From NCBI RefSeq assembly GCF_017301635.1, contig NZ_CP071091.1, positions 959,001 through 1,023,000 of the forward strand: a DNA stretch of 64,000 bases, written 5' to 3'. This document shows positions 35,448 through 44,129 of this stretch, piece by piece. Position 1 is the first letter of the stretch; every line of letters begins with the position of its first letter. The stretch is from Myxococcus landrumus. GTDB lineage: Bacteria > Myxococcota > Myxococcia > Myxococcales > Myxococcaceae. The translations under genes were made by a program, and so were the position numbers. Below the pieces are notes generated by a model. That model had not been told where the DNA came from. It searched no databases and saw only the letters and a program-made list of their open reading frames with translations.

Positions 35448-36889
35448 GCTGGCTCCGCATGCATGACAAGACGAAGCCCTTCCTGGGGTATTGGCGCTCG
35501 CTCCTCGTGGGCTCGGCGGCCTTCTTGGCCGCGTGTGCGACGGCCCCCACGCCCAAGTCCTCCACGGCGCAGGTGAAGGCTCCGCCCACGGCTCCTCCAC
35601 CCGCGGCGGTGGCACCACAGCCTCCGCCGCCGAAGGACCTCACGCCCTCCGAGGAGTTCGCCGCGGCCATCCAGGCCTTCGAGGCCGGAAACCTGGACCG
35701 CGCCCGCCATGGCTTCGAGATGGTGCTGGCGAAAGCGCCCGGGAGTCTCAACGCGCGCTTCAACCTGGGCCTCATCGCCGAACGCCAGGGGCGCGTGGAG
35801 GATGCGCGCGGCGCCTACGAGCAGGTGCTTCAACGGGACCCGTCGCACACGTCCTCGGTGCTCAACCTGGCGGCGGTGTACCGCAAGCAGGAGCGCGGAG
35901 AGGAGGCGATTGCGCTCTTCGAGAAGGCGCTGAAGGCACCGGGGCACTCGCACGACGCGATGCTGCTCAACGGTTTGTCGGCGACGTATCGGCAGGCGGG
36001 GCGGCTCGACGAGTCCGAGGTCACCGCGCGCCGCGTGCTCGAGCGGAACAAGGACAACCCGGGGGCGTACAAGAACCTGGCCCATGTCGCGTATGCGCGG
36101 GAGAAGTACCGGCTGGCGGAGCTGCTCGTGGGCACCGCGCGCAAGCACGCGGAGAAGGACCCGTCGCTCTACAACCTGCTGGGCATGGTCTACCTGAAGC
36201 TCGATGAGCGCTCACGCGCGCTCGCGCAGTTCCAGAAGGCTGTGTCACTCGATGACAAGTACAGCCCGGGCTACCTCAATCTCGGAGCGCTGGCGCTGCG
36301 CTATCGCGACTACGCGGGCGCGGAGCGTGCCTTCACCCGTGCCCTCGAGCTCGAGCCGGATTCGATGGAGGCCCGGCTCTCGCTCGCGTGGGCGCTGGAT
36401 GGCCAGAAGGGGCGCGACTCCAAGAAGGGGCTCGCGGCGGGCGAGGCCTTCGAGAAGGTGCTCGCCGCGCGAGACAACCTTCCGGAAGCGGTGTGTGGCG
36501 CGGGCTGGGCCTTCGCCGCGGACCGCGCGGGTTGGGAGCGGGCCATCGCCTTCCTCGACCGCTGCAAGGGGATGCAGTCCACGACCGAACAAGACAAGCA
36601 GTTGATCACCGCCAAGGTCCAAGGGCTCCAAAACATGCTCAAGGCCCCACCCGCGAACGCGGCGGCGGTGGCGAGTCCCGAAGGGGACGCGAAGAAGGAC
36701 GGCGCCGAGGACAAGCAGGACGCGGCGACAGGAGGCGCGGGCTCCCTGTTGAACCAGCTGCCCCAGGACGCGAACGCGCCCGAGAACGCGCAGGAGAACA
36801 CCTCCGAGGTCGCACCCGAGCCGCTCGAAGAGGAGAGCGCTCCGGCGGCTCCAGAGGCGGGTGGAGGGAGCCCCTCTCCGTCGAAGTAG
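35444..36889 (+). CDS. nfsE: NfsE-like TPR lipoprotein
   Basis: 481 residues. The signal peptide ends in a lipobox 'FLAAC' (C31), so it should be lipid-anchored, probably in the outer membrane. Classic TPRs follow from about residue 65, e.g. 'FNLGLIAERQGRVEDARGAY' and 'VLNLAAVYRKQERGEEAIAL'. The last 90 residues are Glu/Ala/Pro-rich. GltE and NfsE are outer-membrane lipoproteins of the Glt and Nfs complexes. The start overlaps the nfsD stop, so translation is coupled. Confidence 0.78.
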   Translation: MSWLRMHDKTKPFLGYWRSLLVGSAAFLAACATAPTPKSSTAQVKAPPTAPPPAAVAPQPPPPKDLTPSEEFAAAIQAFEAGNLDRARHGFEMVLAKAPGSLNARFNLGLIAERQGRVEDARGAYEQVLQRDPSHTSSVLNLAAVYRKQERGEEAIALFEKALKAPGHSHDAMLLNGLSATYRQAGRLDESEVTARRVLERNKDNPGAYKNLAHVAYAREKYRLAELLVGTARKHAEKDPSLYNLLGMVYLKLDERSRALAQFQKAVSLDDKYSPGYLNLGALALRYRDYAGAERAFTRALELEPDSMEARLSLAWALDGQKGRDSKKGLAAGEAFEKVLAARDNLPEAVCGAGWAFAADRAGWERAIAFLDRCKGMQSTTEQDKQLITAKVQGLQNMLKAPPANAAAVASPEGDAKKDGAEDKQDAATGGAGSLLNQLPQDANAPENAQENTSEVAPEPLEEESAPAAPEAGGGSPSPSK

Positions 36890-36903
36890 GACAGGAATCG
36901 TGA

Positions 36904-36943
36904 CAGGGGCAGGGGAGAAGTTTTTTCACCCTCCATGCCCCTG
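36904..36943. repeat. Hairpin between nfsE and nfsF
   Basis: CAGGGGCA (36904-36911) pairs with TGCCCCTG (36936-36943), extended inward by GGGGAG/CCCTCC, with TTTTTT in the loop. The T-run is in the loop, not after the stem, so it is not a standard terminator. It may set relative mRNA levels of the two halves of the operon. Confidence 0.45.
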
Positions 36944-37018
36944 TTCAGCGGGCGACAAGCCAGGTCCGTGGGAATCGAGGACTTGGATTTGGACCGCCCC
37001 ATGCAACAGGAGGCGGTG

Positions 37019-37309
37019 ATGAGACGACTGGCAGCGGTGATGACCGGGGTGGGATTGCTCTGGGCGCCGGGGGTGGTGGCGCAGACGCCGGAGCGTCCCA
37101 AGGATTCAGTGAAAGTCATCCAGGAGGAGGACCGGACTGTCTTCAAGAAGAAGACAGTCATCGACTTCACGGATGTCGCGGTCGAGGGCGAGCTGACGAA
37201 GCCAGAGGGCTCGTACGTGCTCCATCGCAAGAAGACGGATTTCCAAAGCCTCATCAAGGTCCGGGAGAACTTCGACCCGGAGCTGCAGAAGTCCGTCGAC
37301 AATCTCTAG
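37019..37309 (+). CDS. nfsF: NfsF-like small periplasmic protein
   Basis: 96 residues. AGGAGG at 37007-37012 supports the ATG at 37019, which opens a signal peptide ('MRRLAAVMTGVGLLWAPGVV'). The mature part 'TVFKKKTVIDFTDVAVEGEL' and 'KPEGSYVLHRKKTDFQSLIK' matches the small GltF/NfsF proteins. A longer in-frame ORF from 36935 has no signal peptide at its start and was rejected. It lies between the lipoprotein and the FHA gene exactly where nfsF is expected; its role in the complex is not known. Confidence 0.72.
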   Translation: MRRLAAVMTGVGLLWAPGVVAQTPERPKDSVKVIQEEDRTVFKKKTVIDFTDVAVEGELTKPEGSYVLHRKKTDFQSLIKVRENFDPELQKSVDNL

Positions 37310-37360
37310 CGGTGGCGTCAGGCGTTGGTCGGGTGTGGAAGGGAAGAAGGAAGAATCCTC

Positions 37361-39406
37361 ATGGCGGCGGCGAAGAACAACAGCTTGACCCTTCGAATCA
37401 CAGGCCCGGATGGCTCCACCGTGGAGACCATCTCCGAGGGCGACAGCGTCATCGTGGGCTCGGGTGCCCAGGCGGCGGTGAAGCTTCAGGACCCTCGGGT
37501 CTCCAACCTCCATGTGATGCTCAAGGTGGACAAGGATGGCTCGGTGACGGCCATCGACCTGGGCAGCGAGGCGGGGACGGAGATCAGCGGACAGCGGCTG
37601 GTCATCCCCACCGCGCTCAAGCCCGGTGATGTGTTGTGCGTGGGCGGCACGCGGGTGGAGGTCGTCTTTGGCCAGGCGGCGCCGGAGCGTCCTGCTCCCG
37701 CGGGTGCGAAGGTTTCGGGGCAGAACTTCCAGGGCTCGGTGACGCAGCGGACGCCTCCACGGGAGTCCATGCCCAGGCCCCAGGTGGTGACGCCTCCCTC
37801 GGCGGCGGCGAGCACGGCGCGGGGCGAGTTCGTCTTCACCCAGGCTCGCACGGAGTCCGCGGGCTCCTCGGGTGGGGGCTTGCGCACCGAGCGCGCCGTG
37901 AATCCCGCGGTGACGCCCGTCGCGGTTCCTCCTCCACCTCCGGTTCGCTCCTCGGTGGCCAGGCCTCCTGTCGCCGAGACTCCGGGCCGCGTGGTGCTTC
38001 CGCAACTGCGCGAGCCGCTCCCCGTCGAGGCGATGCCCACGGCCCGGGAGAAGGTGCTCCAGGTGGCGATGTTGTGGGGTGACACGCTGTTGCAGGTGCG
38101 GCACTTCGGGGATGGTGTCCCCGTCACCATCGGCGAGGGAAAGAAGAGCTGCTTCAACGTCCAGGTGCCGTCGGTGGGCGGGCGCTACGTGCTGGCCGTC
38201 GGCCGAGGTGAGCTGCTGGAGGTGCATGCGCCCAAGGGCTCGGGTGTCATCGTCACCGAGCGAGGGCACGTGAAGCCGAAGGACACGCTTCGCGCCGCGG
38301 GCCAGCTTACGGGCACTGTCGAGGACGCGGAGCAGGTCTTCAAGGTGGGCCTGCATCACCGTGTGGAGGTGACGGTCGGTCCGGTGACGTTCGTGGCCCG
38401 GTACGTGAAACCTTCGCCCGCCATCGCCACCAGCACGCTGGCGGAGACGGACTTCACGTTCTTCAAGATTGCCAGCATCTGCCTGCTCACGGGACTGGCG
38501 GTGGTGCTGGCGATGATGCTGACGCCTCGCTCGGAGATGGCGCCGCACGACGACATCTTCGAATCCCAGCAGCGCGTGGCGAAGTTCCTCGTCACGCCCG
38601 AGAAGCGCGTCGAGCAGAAGAAGCTCCAGCTCTCGGGCATGGAAGAGGGTGCGAAGGCGAAGGACGAAGAAGGCAAGTTCGGCAAGGAGGACGCGAAGCA
38701 GCAGGAGGCCGCGCCGTCCAAGCCGGGCACGCCCATGGTGGACAAGTCCAAGAAGGAGAAGGACCGGAAGGTGGTGGGCAAGGTCGGTCTCCTGGGCGCG
38801 TTCAAGGGACTCAAGGGCGGCGCCTCGGACGTGTTCGGGCCGGGCGGCTTCGGCACGGGCTTGAACAACATGCTGGGCGGCCTCAAGGGCGGCGCGGCCA
38901 TGGGTGACGCGCAGGGCGCGGGGGGCCTGGGCTCTCGCGGCTCCGGGACGGGTGGCGGAGGCACGGCCATGGGCATCGGTGGCCTGGGCACGCGGGGCGA
39001 TGGGCGAGGCACCGGTGGCACGGGCGGCATCGACCTGGGGGGACGCGGCAAGTCCATCACCAAGGTCATCCCGGGCAAGACGACCGTGGTGGGCGGCCTG
39101 GACAAGGACGTCATCGCGAAGGTGATTCGTCGCCACCAGAACGAAATCAAGTACTGCTACGAGTCGGAGTTGAACAAGGAGCCCAGCCTCGCGGGCAAGG
39201 TCGCGGTGGCCTTCACCATCGACCCCACCGGCGCGGTGTCCGACGCGACCGTGTCGGAGAGCACGCTGAACAACTCGCGCGCGGAGCAGTGCATGATTTC
39301 GCGCATCCGCCGCTGGAAGTTCCCGGAGCCCAAGGGCGGTGGTGTGGTGGCCGTGACGTATCCGTGGATGTTCTCGCCGGCGGGGTCCGAGGGCGGGGAA
39401 GGGTAG
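37361..39406 (+). CDS. nfsG: NfsG-like FHA/TonB-like inner-membrane protein (AgmX/PglI C-terminus)
   Basis: 681 residues. An FHA-like domain (about 1-105, 'GDSVIVGSGAQAAVKLQDPR', 'VSNLHVMLKV') is followed by a Pro-rich linker and a second beta-rich domain (about 225-350). A single membrane segment (about 371-390, 'ASICLLTGLAVVLAMMLTP') comes next, then a charged and a Gly-rich periplasmic linker. The AgmX/PglI TonB-like C-terminus lies at about 581-681, with 'VIRRHQNEIKYCYESELNK'. It thus spans the inner membrane and can reach the periplasmic TPR proteins. In M. xanthus NfsG is proposed to couple to AglQRS proton-motive-force motors. Start ATG 37361 has GGAAG upstream. Confidence 0.82.
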   Translation: MAAAKNNSLTLRITGPDGSTVETISEGDSVIVGSGAQAAVKLQDPRVSNLHVMLKVDKDGSVTAIDLGSEAGTEISGQRLVIPTALKPGDVLCVGGTRVEVVFGQAAPERPAPAGAKVSGQNFQGSVTQRTPPRESMPRPQVVTPPSAAASTARGEFVFTQARTESAGSSGGGLRTERAVNPAVTPVAVPPPPPVRSSVARPPVAETPGRVVLPQLREPLPVEAMPTAREKVLQVAMLWGDTLLQVRHFGDGVPVTIGEGKKSCFNVQVPSVGGRYVLAVGRGELLEVHAPKGSGVIVTERGHVKPKDTLRAAGQLTGTVEDAEQVFKVGLHHRVEVTVGPVTFVARYVKPSPAIATSTLAETDFTFFKIASICLLTGLAVVLAMMLTPRSEMAPHDDIFESQQRVAKFLVTPEKRVEQKKLQLSGMEEGAKAKDEEGKFGKEDAKQQEAAPSKPGTPMVDKSKKEKDRKVVGKVGLLGAFKGLKGGASDVFGPGGFGTGLNNMLGGLKGGAAMGDAQGAGGLGSRGSGTGGGGTAMGIGGLGTRGDGRGTGGTGGIDLGGRGKSITKVIPGKTTVVGGLDKDVIAKVIRRHQNEIKYCYESELNKEPSLAGKVAVAFTIDPTGAVSDATVSESTLNNSRAEQCMISRIRRWKFPEPKGGGVVAVTYPWMFSPAGSEGGEG

Positions 39407-39518
39407 TGGACGTCCGCACGTCCTTCATTCCCGCCCCTCGTTGCCGTGTCGAGGGGGCGTCACTAACGTCCCACGCCGCTTCCGGTTGGACCGGGAGGGC
39501 CTCGTGTGGGGAGGTCCC

Positions 39519-40127
39519 GTGAACAAGTCCCAACTGGTTGCCGCGCTCGCGTTCGCCTTGCTGTCATCCCAAGCCCTCGCGGGGACGCCGCCGGAGGGCG
39601 TGGAGTTCAAGCCACGCCGAGGCTTCTACACCGACACCAACGTGGGCGTGTTCTTCACCGTGGGCGGGCAGAACTCCTACTCGAACGCCCAGACGTACCT
39701 GCAACTGGGTATCGGGTATGACCTGACGGAGCGCATCTCGCTGGGCGCGCACTTCGGCATGGGAGCGTCCGCGCAGAACTGCTTCGCGGGCTATCTGCCG
39801 GGCTCGGAGACGTGTGCGCTGTCCGACAACTTCACCATGCAGTTCCTGAACGCCACGGCGTCGTACCACCTGCGGTTGATGGACCGGGTGTACCTGACGC
39901 CGAAGCTGGTGGCGGGCTACACGCGGCTGGACCCGGCGCCGGTGGACCCTGACAAGGGCGACCCGGGCCGGGCCGTCAGCGCCCCCAACGCGGGCGTGGG
40001 CGTGGGCTTCGAGTACTCCACGGGCATGGACCACTTCTCCGTGGGCGCGGATGTCCTGGCCCGCTTCGTCATCGGCCCCGACATCACCTCCTTCGCCATC
40101 TTCCCGAAGGTGAAGTACACGTTCTGA
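39519..40127 (+). CDS. nfsH: NfsH-like outer-membrane beta-barrel protein
   Basis: 202 residues. GTG at 39519 (GGGGAGG at 39508-39514) opens a signal peptide ('LVAALAFALLSSQALAGTPP'). Alternating strands run through to 'FAIFPKVKYTF', the usual barrel end. Third barrel of the cluster after A and B. An alternative start at 39441 has no ribosome site and would give no clean signal peptide. Last gene of the operon; a hairpin follows. Confidence 0.75.
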   Translation: MNKSQLVAALAFALLSSQALAGTPPEGVEFKPRRGFYTDTNVGVFFTVGGQNSYSNAQTYLQLGIGYDLTERISLGAHFGMGASAQNCFAGYLPGSETCALSDNFTMQFLNATASYHLRLMDRVYLTPKLVAGYTRLDPAPVDPDKGDPGRAVSAPNAGVGVGFEYSTGMDHFSVGADVLARFVIGPDITSFAIFPKVKYTF

Positions 40128-40160
40128 GCGGGGCCGTGACGTGGGCCGTCAGGCCCCCGC
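40128..40160. terminator. Hairpin between convergent nfsH and SDR genes
   Basis: GCGGGGCC (40128-40135) pairs with GGCCCCCGC (40152-40160) with one bulge and a 16-nt loop. It starts directly after the nfsH stop and covers the SDR stop. There is no U-tract, so termination efficiency is uncertain. Confidence 0.35.
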
Positions 40161-40910
40161 GAGCCTTCCTCCGTCGATGGCCAGCGTCGTCCCCGTGACG
40201 AACGACGCGGCGTCCGAGCCCAGCCAGGCCACGGCCCGCGCGACCTCCTCCGGGCCTCCGATGCGGCCCATGGGCACGGCGCGGACGATGGGGGCCCGGC
40301 GCTCCTCGGGAATCTGCTGGAGTCGCCCGGTGAGGATGGGCCCGGGCGCGACGACGTTGAGGCGGATGCCCTTGTCCGCGTAGTCGAGCGCGGCGGAGCG
40401 GGTGAGGCCGATGATGGCGTGCTTGGTCGCGCTGTAGGCGCCCATGCCGCGGACGCCGTTGAGGCCCGCGGTGGAGGCCATGTTGACGATGGAGCCGCCT
40501 CCCGAGGCCAGCATCGCGTTGAGCTGGTGCTTCATGGCCAGGAAGAAGCCGCGCACGTTGATGCGGTAGGAGCGGTCCAGGTCATCGACGGACAGCTCTG
40601 CCAGGGGCGCGGGCATGTGCCCGTCCGCGGCGTTGTTGAAGGCCACGTCCAGCCGGCCGAACTTCGCGACCGTGGTGCGCACGAGCGACGCGATGGAGGC
40701 CTCGTCCCCCAGGTCCGCGGGCACCGGCAGGGCCGTGCCGCCTTGCTTTCGCAGCTCCTCCGCGAGCGCGTGGAGCGCATCCTCCGAGCGCGCCGCCAGC
40801 ACCACGGTGGCGCCTTCCTCCACGAAGGTCTTCGCCGTCTGCGCGCCGATGCCACGGCTGGCGCCGATGACCAGCGCGACCTTCCCCTCCAGCAGTCCCT
40901 GGCGGCTCAT
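40149..40910 (-). CDS. Short-chain dehydrogenase/reductase
   Basis: 253 residues, classical SDR. 'GASRGIG' (16-22) binds NAD(P), 'FNNAADGH' is the NNAG-like strand, and the catalytic S146, Y159 and K163 are present ('YSATKHAIIGL'). The end 'FVTGTTLAIDGGRLAG' is typical. Substrate not predictable. The ATG at 40910 overlaps the stop of the DUF1772 gene (ATGA), so they form an operon that is probably controlled by the divergent MarR protein. Confidence 0.9.
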   Translation of the reverse strand: MSRQGLLEGKVALVIGASRGIGAQTAKTFVEEGATVVLAARSEDALHALAEELRKQGGTALPVPADLGDEASIASLVRTTVAKFGRLDVAFNNAADGHMPAPLAELSVDDLDRSYRINVRGFFLAMKHQLNAMLASGGGSIVNMASTAGLNGVRGMGAYSATKHAIIGLTRSAALDYADKGIRLNVVAPGPILTGRLQQIPEERRAPIVRAVPMGRIGGPEEVARAVAWLGSDAASFVTGTTLAIDGGRLAGA

Positions 40911-41386
40911 GACGCGGCCTCCCACTTCGAGATGGCGGTCCCCACCAGGACCCAGCCGAACGCCAACATGGCGTGGCGGCCCCAGGAGAGCTGGAGCCAC
41001 TTGTGTCCTCGCGCGGCCAGGTCCGCGTCGTAGGGGCCCTGCGCGGCCAGCGAGGACAGCGACATGATTTCCGGCGCGAACCAGGCGCCCGTCGCCACCC
41101 AGACCAGGGCGTACGCGCCCAGCGCTCCCGCGATGAGGTTTCGCCGGACGGGGGAGCGCCAGTTGAAGACCAGCGAGCTGATGAGCGTGCCGAGCACCGC
41201 CATCTGCAGCGGAATCCAGAAGGACATCGCGCTGCTCGCGCGCTCTTGAATCAGCAGGAGCGACGTGGGCGGCGCCTTGAACCACGTGGGCATCACGAAG
41301 AGGGACTCGCTGATGCCAGCCCCCAGCATCAACCCGAACAACAGGCTGTTGAACAACAAGATGTAGAGCGACCGCTTCTTCATCAT
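40907..41386 (-). CDS. DUF1772-like four-helix membrane protein
   Basis: 159 residues with about four membrane segments ('YILLFNSLLFGLMLGAGI', 'MAVLGTLISSLVF', 'LIAGALGAYALVWVATGAWF', 'AMLAFGWVLVGTA'). The family includes anthrone-oxygenase-like proteins, though most members have no known role. GGAGG lies 5 bp before the ATG at 41386. First gene of the operon with the SDR, read from a promoter overlapping the MarR operator. The pair may detoxify or modify a small aromatic or lipophilic compound; this is inference. Confidence 0.75.
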   Translation of the reverse strand: MMKKRSLYILLFNSLLFGLMLGAGISESLFVMPTWFKAPPTSLLLIQERASSAMSFWIPLQMAVLGTLISSLVFNWRSPVRRNLIAGALGAYALVWVATGAWFAPEIMSLSSLAAQGPYDADLAARGHKWLQLSWGRHAMLAFGWVLVGTAISKWEAAS

Positions 41387-41451
41387 GACGACCTCCGGAG
41401 GGCTCGAGGGCGGCGAAGGCCGCGCCTGTCCCGTTTGCTCCCCATGATTGG

Positions 41452-41496
41452 GAGATAGTTGAAGTCATTCAATGATTGAATTGGTTAAATTATGTG
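41452..41496. promoter_or_regulatory. Back-to-back promoters sharing a MarR-type palindrome
   Basis: ATTCAA-TGA-TTGAAT (41467-41481) is a perfect 6-bp inverted repeat; a third half-site TTGAA (41459-41463) forms TTGAAgtcaTTCAA with it. On the plus strand TTCAAT (41468-41473), 17 bp, TATGTG (41491-41496) would serve the MarR gene. On the minus strand TTCAAT (complement 41475-41480), 17 bp, TATCTC (complement 41452-41457) would serve the DUF1772-SDR operon. Both -35 boxes lie in the palindrome, so one bound dimer could shut both. The AT-rich patch stands out in this genome. Confidence 0.65.
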
Positions 41497-41540
41497 AAGG
41501 GGCCCTCGCAATCGCGCCGGACGCGAGGCACATTGCTCCC

Positions 41541-41996
41541 ATGGCTGGGACCAGTCCGAGAGGGAAGGAAGCGCTGGCGGCGGAGGCGTGGCGCCGCTGC
41601 TTCAACTTCTTCATGCGCACGCGCGGGCAGCGGGACCGGGTGCTGGAGCGGTTGGACCTCACGCCCAATGACGCCCGTGCGCTCGCGAGCCTGGACCAGG
41701 ACGAGGGCAAGGTGATGCGCGCCCTGGCGGAGGAGTGGGCGTGTGACGCGTCGAACGCGACGTGGGTGGTGGACCGGCTGGAGTCCCGAGGACTGGCGGC
41801 CCGGGCCGCGGACCCGGAGGACCGCCGCGTGAAGCGCGTGACGCTCACGGCCCGAGGCGCCAAGGTCCGGCGCCAGCTCCACGAGGGGATGTATGAGCCC
41901 CCGCAGGAATTGCTCCAGCTCGACATGGCGGAGCTGGAGCAGCTGCGCGCCATCTTCGAGCGGCTGATGCCCACGCCCGACTCGAAGGCGCGTTAG
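41541..41996 (+). CDS. MarR-family transcriptional regulator
   Basis: 151 residues. The winged helix is at about 45-105: 'LTPNDARALASLDQDEGKVM', recognition helix 'CDASNATWVVDRLESRGLAA', wing 'DPEDRRVKRVTLTARG'. MarR dimers usually repress neighbouring genes until a small aromatic ligand binds. The ATG at 41541 was chosen because the longer start (41472) lies inside the operator. Divergent from DUF1772-SDR, so autoregulation and control of that operon are likely. Confidence 0.88.
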   Translation: MAGTSPRGKEALAAEAWRRCFNFFMRTRGQRDRVLERLDLTPNDARALASLDQDEGKVMRALAEEWACDASNATWVVDRLESRGLAARAADPEDRRVKRVTLTARGAKVRRQLHEGMYEPPQELLQLDMAELEQLRAIFERLMPTPDSKAR

Positions 41997-42069
41997 GGGG
42001 AAACACGAAGGGCCCGCCCCCTGGAGTGGGAACGAGCCCTCGGTGCTTCAGCCAGCCAGGGGCTGGGGA

Positions 42070-43917
42070 CTACTCGGCGTCGGCCGCGCGCTCCTCGCGC
42101 TTGCGGTCACGCTCGGCGCGGTAGCGGTCGCCGGAGGACAGCGACTTCTTGCGCATGCGCACGGACTTGGGCGTCACCTCGACGAGCTCGTCGTCGGCGA
42201 TCCACTCCAGGGCCTTCTCCAGCCCCATCTCGCGGGGCGGGACGAGGATGACGTTCTCGTCGCGGCCGGCGGCGCGGATGTTGGTGAGCTTCTTCTCGCG
42301 GCAGCAGTTCACGTTGAGCTCGGAGGGGTGCGAGTGCTCGCCGATGATCATCCCCTCGTACACCGTGGTGCCCTCGCTCACGAACAGGTAGCCACGCTCC
42401 TGGATGCTGAAGAGCGCGTAGGGGACGGTGTCGCCCAGGCGGTCGGAGACGATGGCGCCGTTCTGGCGCTTCTGGATGTAGCCGAACCACGGCTCATAGC
42501 CGTCGAACTGGCTGCTCATGATGCCCTCGCCACGGGTGATGGTGAGGAACTCCGAGCGGAAGCCAATCAGGCCGCGGGCGGGGATGCGGTACTGGAGGCG
42601 GGTGCGGCCCGAGCCCAGGCTGGCCATGTCCGTCATGCGGCCCTTGCGGGGCCCCAGGCGCTCCGTGACGATGCCGACGCTGTTCTCCGGCACGTCGCAG
42701 AACACCAGCTCCATGGGCTCGTGCAGCACGCCGTCCACGGTCTTGGTGATGGGCTCCGGGTTGGAGGCCGTCAGCTCATAGCCCTCGCGGCGCATGTTCT
42801 CGATGATGACGGCCAGCGCGAGCTCGCCGCGGCCGACGACACGGAACGCGTCCGGCGTCTCGGTGTCCTCCACGCGCACGGCCACGTTGCGGTAGGCCTC
42901 GCGGTACAGGCGCTCACGCAGGTTGCGCGAGGTGACGAACTTGCCTTCCTTGCCGGCCAGCGGTCCGTCGTTCACCTTGAAGATCATCATCATCGTGGGC
43001 TCATCCACGGTGATGCGCGGCAGGGCGACGGGGGTCTCCGGGTCGCCGATGGTGTCGCCGATGGACACGTCCTCGATGCCGGCGATGGAGACGATTTCAC
43101 CCGGACCCGCGTCCAGGATCTCCGCGCGCTTCAGGCCCGAGAAGCCGTACAGCTTGACGATCTTGCCCTGCTCCACCTTGCCGCCCTCGCGGACGACGCT
43201 GACGGGCATGTTCGGGGTGAAGCGGCCGGCCTGCACGCGGCCGACGGCCAGACGGCCCACGTAGTCGTCGTAGTCCAGGTTGGCCACGAGCAGCTGCGGC
43301 GTGGTCTCCGTGGACGCGGGCGGGGGCGGGATGTGGTTGATGATGGCGTCGTACAGCGGCTCCAGCGTCTTGCCCGGAACGTCGAGCGACGTGGACGCCT
43401 GGCCCTGGCGCGCAATCGTGTAGAGGACGGGCATCTCCAGCTGCTTATCGTCCGCGCCCAGGTCGATGTAGAGCGAGTAGACCTGGTCCAGAACTTCCGG
43501 AGCCCGGGCGTCCTGACGGTCGATCTTGTTGATGACCAGCACCGTCTTCAGGCCCATGGCCAGCGCCTTGCTCAGCACGAAGCGCGTCTGGGGCAGGGGA
43601 CCTTCGGCGGCGTCGACCAGGAGGATGACGCCATCGACGAGGCGCAGACCGCGCTCCACCTCACCACCGAAGTCGGCGTGACCCGGGGTGTCGATGATGT
43701 TGATCTGCATCCCCTTGTAATTAACGGCCGTGTTCTTCGCGAGAATGGTGATGCCCTTCTCGCGCTCGAGGTCGTTCGAGTCCATCACCCGTTCGGCGAC
43801 GTGCTCGTTGGAACGAAAGGTGCCCGCCTGCCGCAGCAAGTGATCGACGAGCGTGGTCTTGCCATGGTCGACGTGGGCGACGATGGCGACGTTACGGATA
43901 TTTTCGCGAGGAATCAT
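42070..43917 (-). CDS. typA: Ribosome-associated translational GTPase TypA/BipA
   Basis: 615 residues, normal for TypA. The G domain shows '[20 protein letters not shown]' (11-30), '[20 protein letters not shown]' and 'NKIDR'. The end '[20 protein letters not shown]' is the TypA-specific C-terminal domain. TypA binds 70S ribosomes and supports growth at low temperature or under stress, with a role in 50S assembly. The ATG at 43917 matches the family N-terminus, while a longer ORF to 44058 covers the promoter. The ribosome site is weak. Confidence 0.95.
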   Translation of the reverse strand: MIPRENIRNVAIVAHVDHGKTTLVDHLLRQAGTFRSNEHVAERVMDSNDLEREKGITILAKNTAVNYKGMQINIIDTPGHADFGGEVERGLRLVDGVILLVDAAEGPLPQTRFVLSKALAMGLKTVLVINKIDRQDARAPEVLDQVYSLYIDLGADDKQLEMPVLYTIARQGQASTSLDVPGKTLEPLYDAIINHIPPPPASTETTPQLLVANLDYDDYVGRLAVGRVQAGRFTPNMPVSVVREGGKVEQGKIVKLYGFSGLKRAEILDAGPGEIVSIAGIEDVSIGDTIGDPETPVALPRITVDEPTMMMIFKVNDGPLAGKEGKFVTSRNLRERLYREAYRNVAVRVEDTETPDAFRVVGRGELALAVIIENMRREGYELTASNPEPITKTVDGVLHEPMELVFCDVPENSVGIVTERLGPRKGRMTDMASLGSGRTRLQYRIPARGLIGFRSEFLTITRGEGIMSSQFDGYEPWFGYIQKRQNGAIVSDRLGDTVPYALFSIQERGYLFVSEGTTVYEGMIIGEHSHPSELNVNCCREKKLTNIRAAGRDENVILVPPREMGLEKALEWIADDELVEVTPKSVRMRKKSLSSGDRYRAERDRKREERAADAE

Positions 43918-44001
43918 GCGTAGGAACCGAGGTGAATGGCGGGTGGGGATGCCCTGTGTGGGCAGGTCTCCCGAACCCCACCGGAACCCGGAAGGCCGGG
44001 G

Positions 44002-44030
44002 CTTATATGCCGTGAGTGCGTCCCCTGCAA
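44002..44030 (-). promoter_or_regulatory. Sigma-70-type promoter of typA
   Basis: Read on the minus strand: TTGCAG (complement 44025-44030), 17-bp spacer, TATAAG (complement 44002-44007). Transcription would start near 43995, giving a leader of about 78 nt before the ATG at 43917. Confidence 0.6.
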
Positions 44031-44129
44031 TGAGCGCGGAAGGTCGGCGTGCATCCAAACGGGCAGCACACCCCTCCCGACAGAGGCTTTTTCCTCCGTG
44101 GAAGGCCTTTGATACCCGCCTGTCACGTC

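Noticed and set aside
28002..40127. Assignment of the cluster as the gliding machine glt
   Set aside because: Glt genes are known to be split over separate clusters, while nfsA-H is one operon as here; kept as the alternative because the proteins are paralogous.
43918..44058. N-terminal extension of typA
   Set aside because: Would cover the promoter and does not match the family N-terminus.
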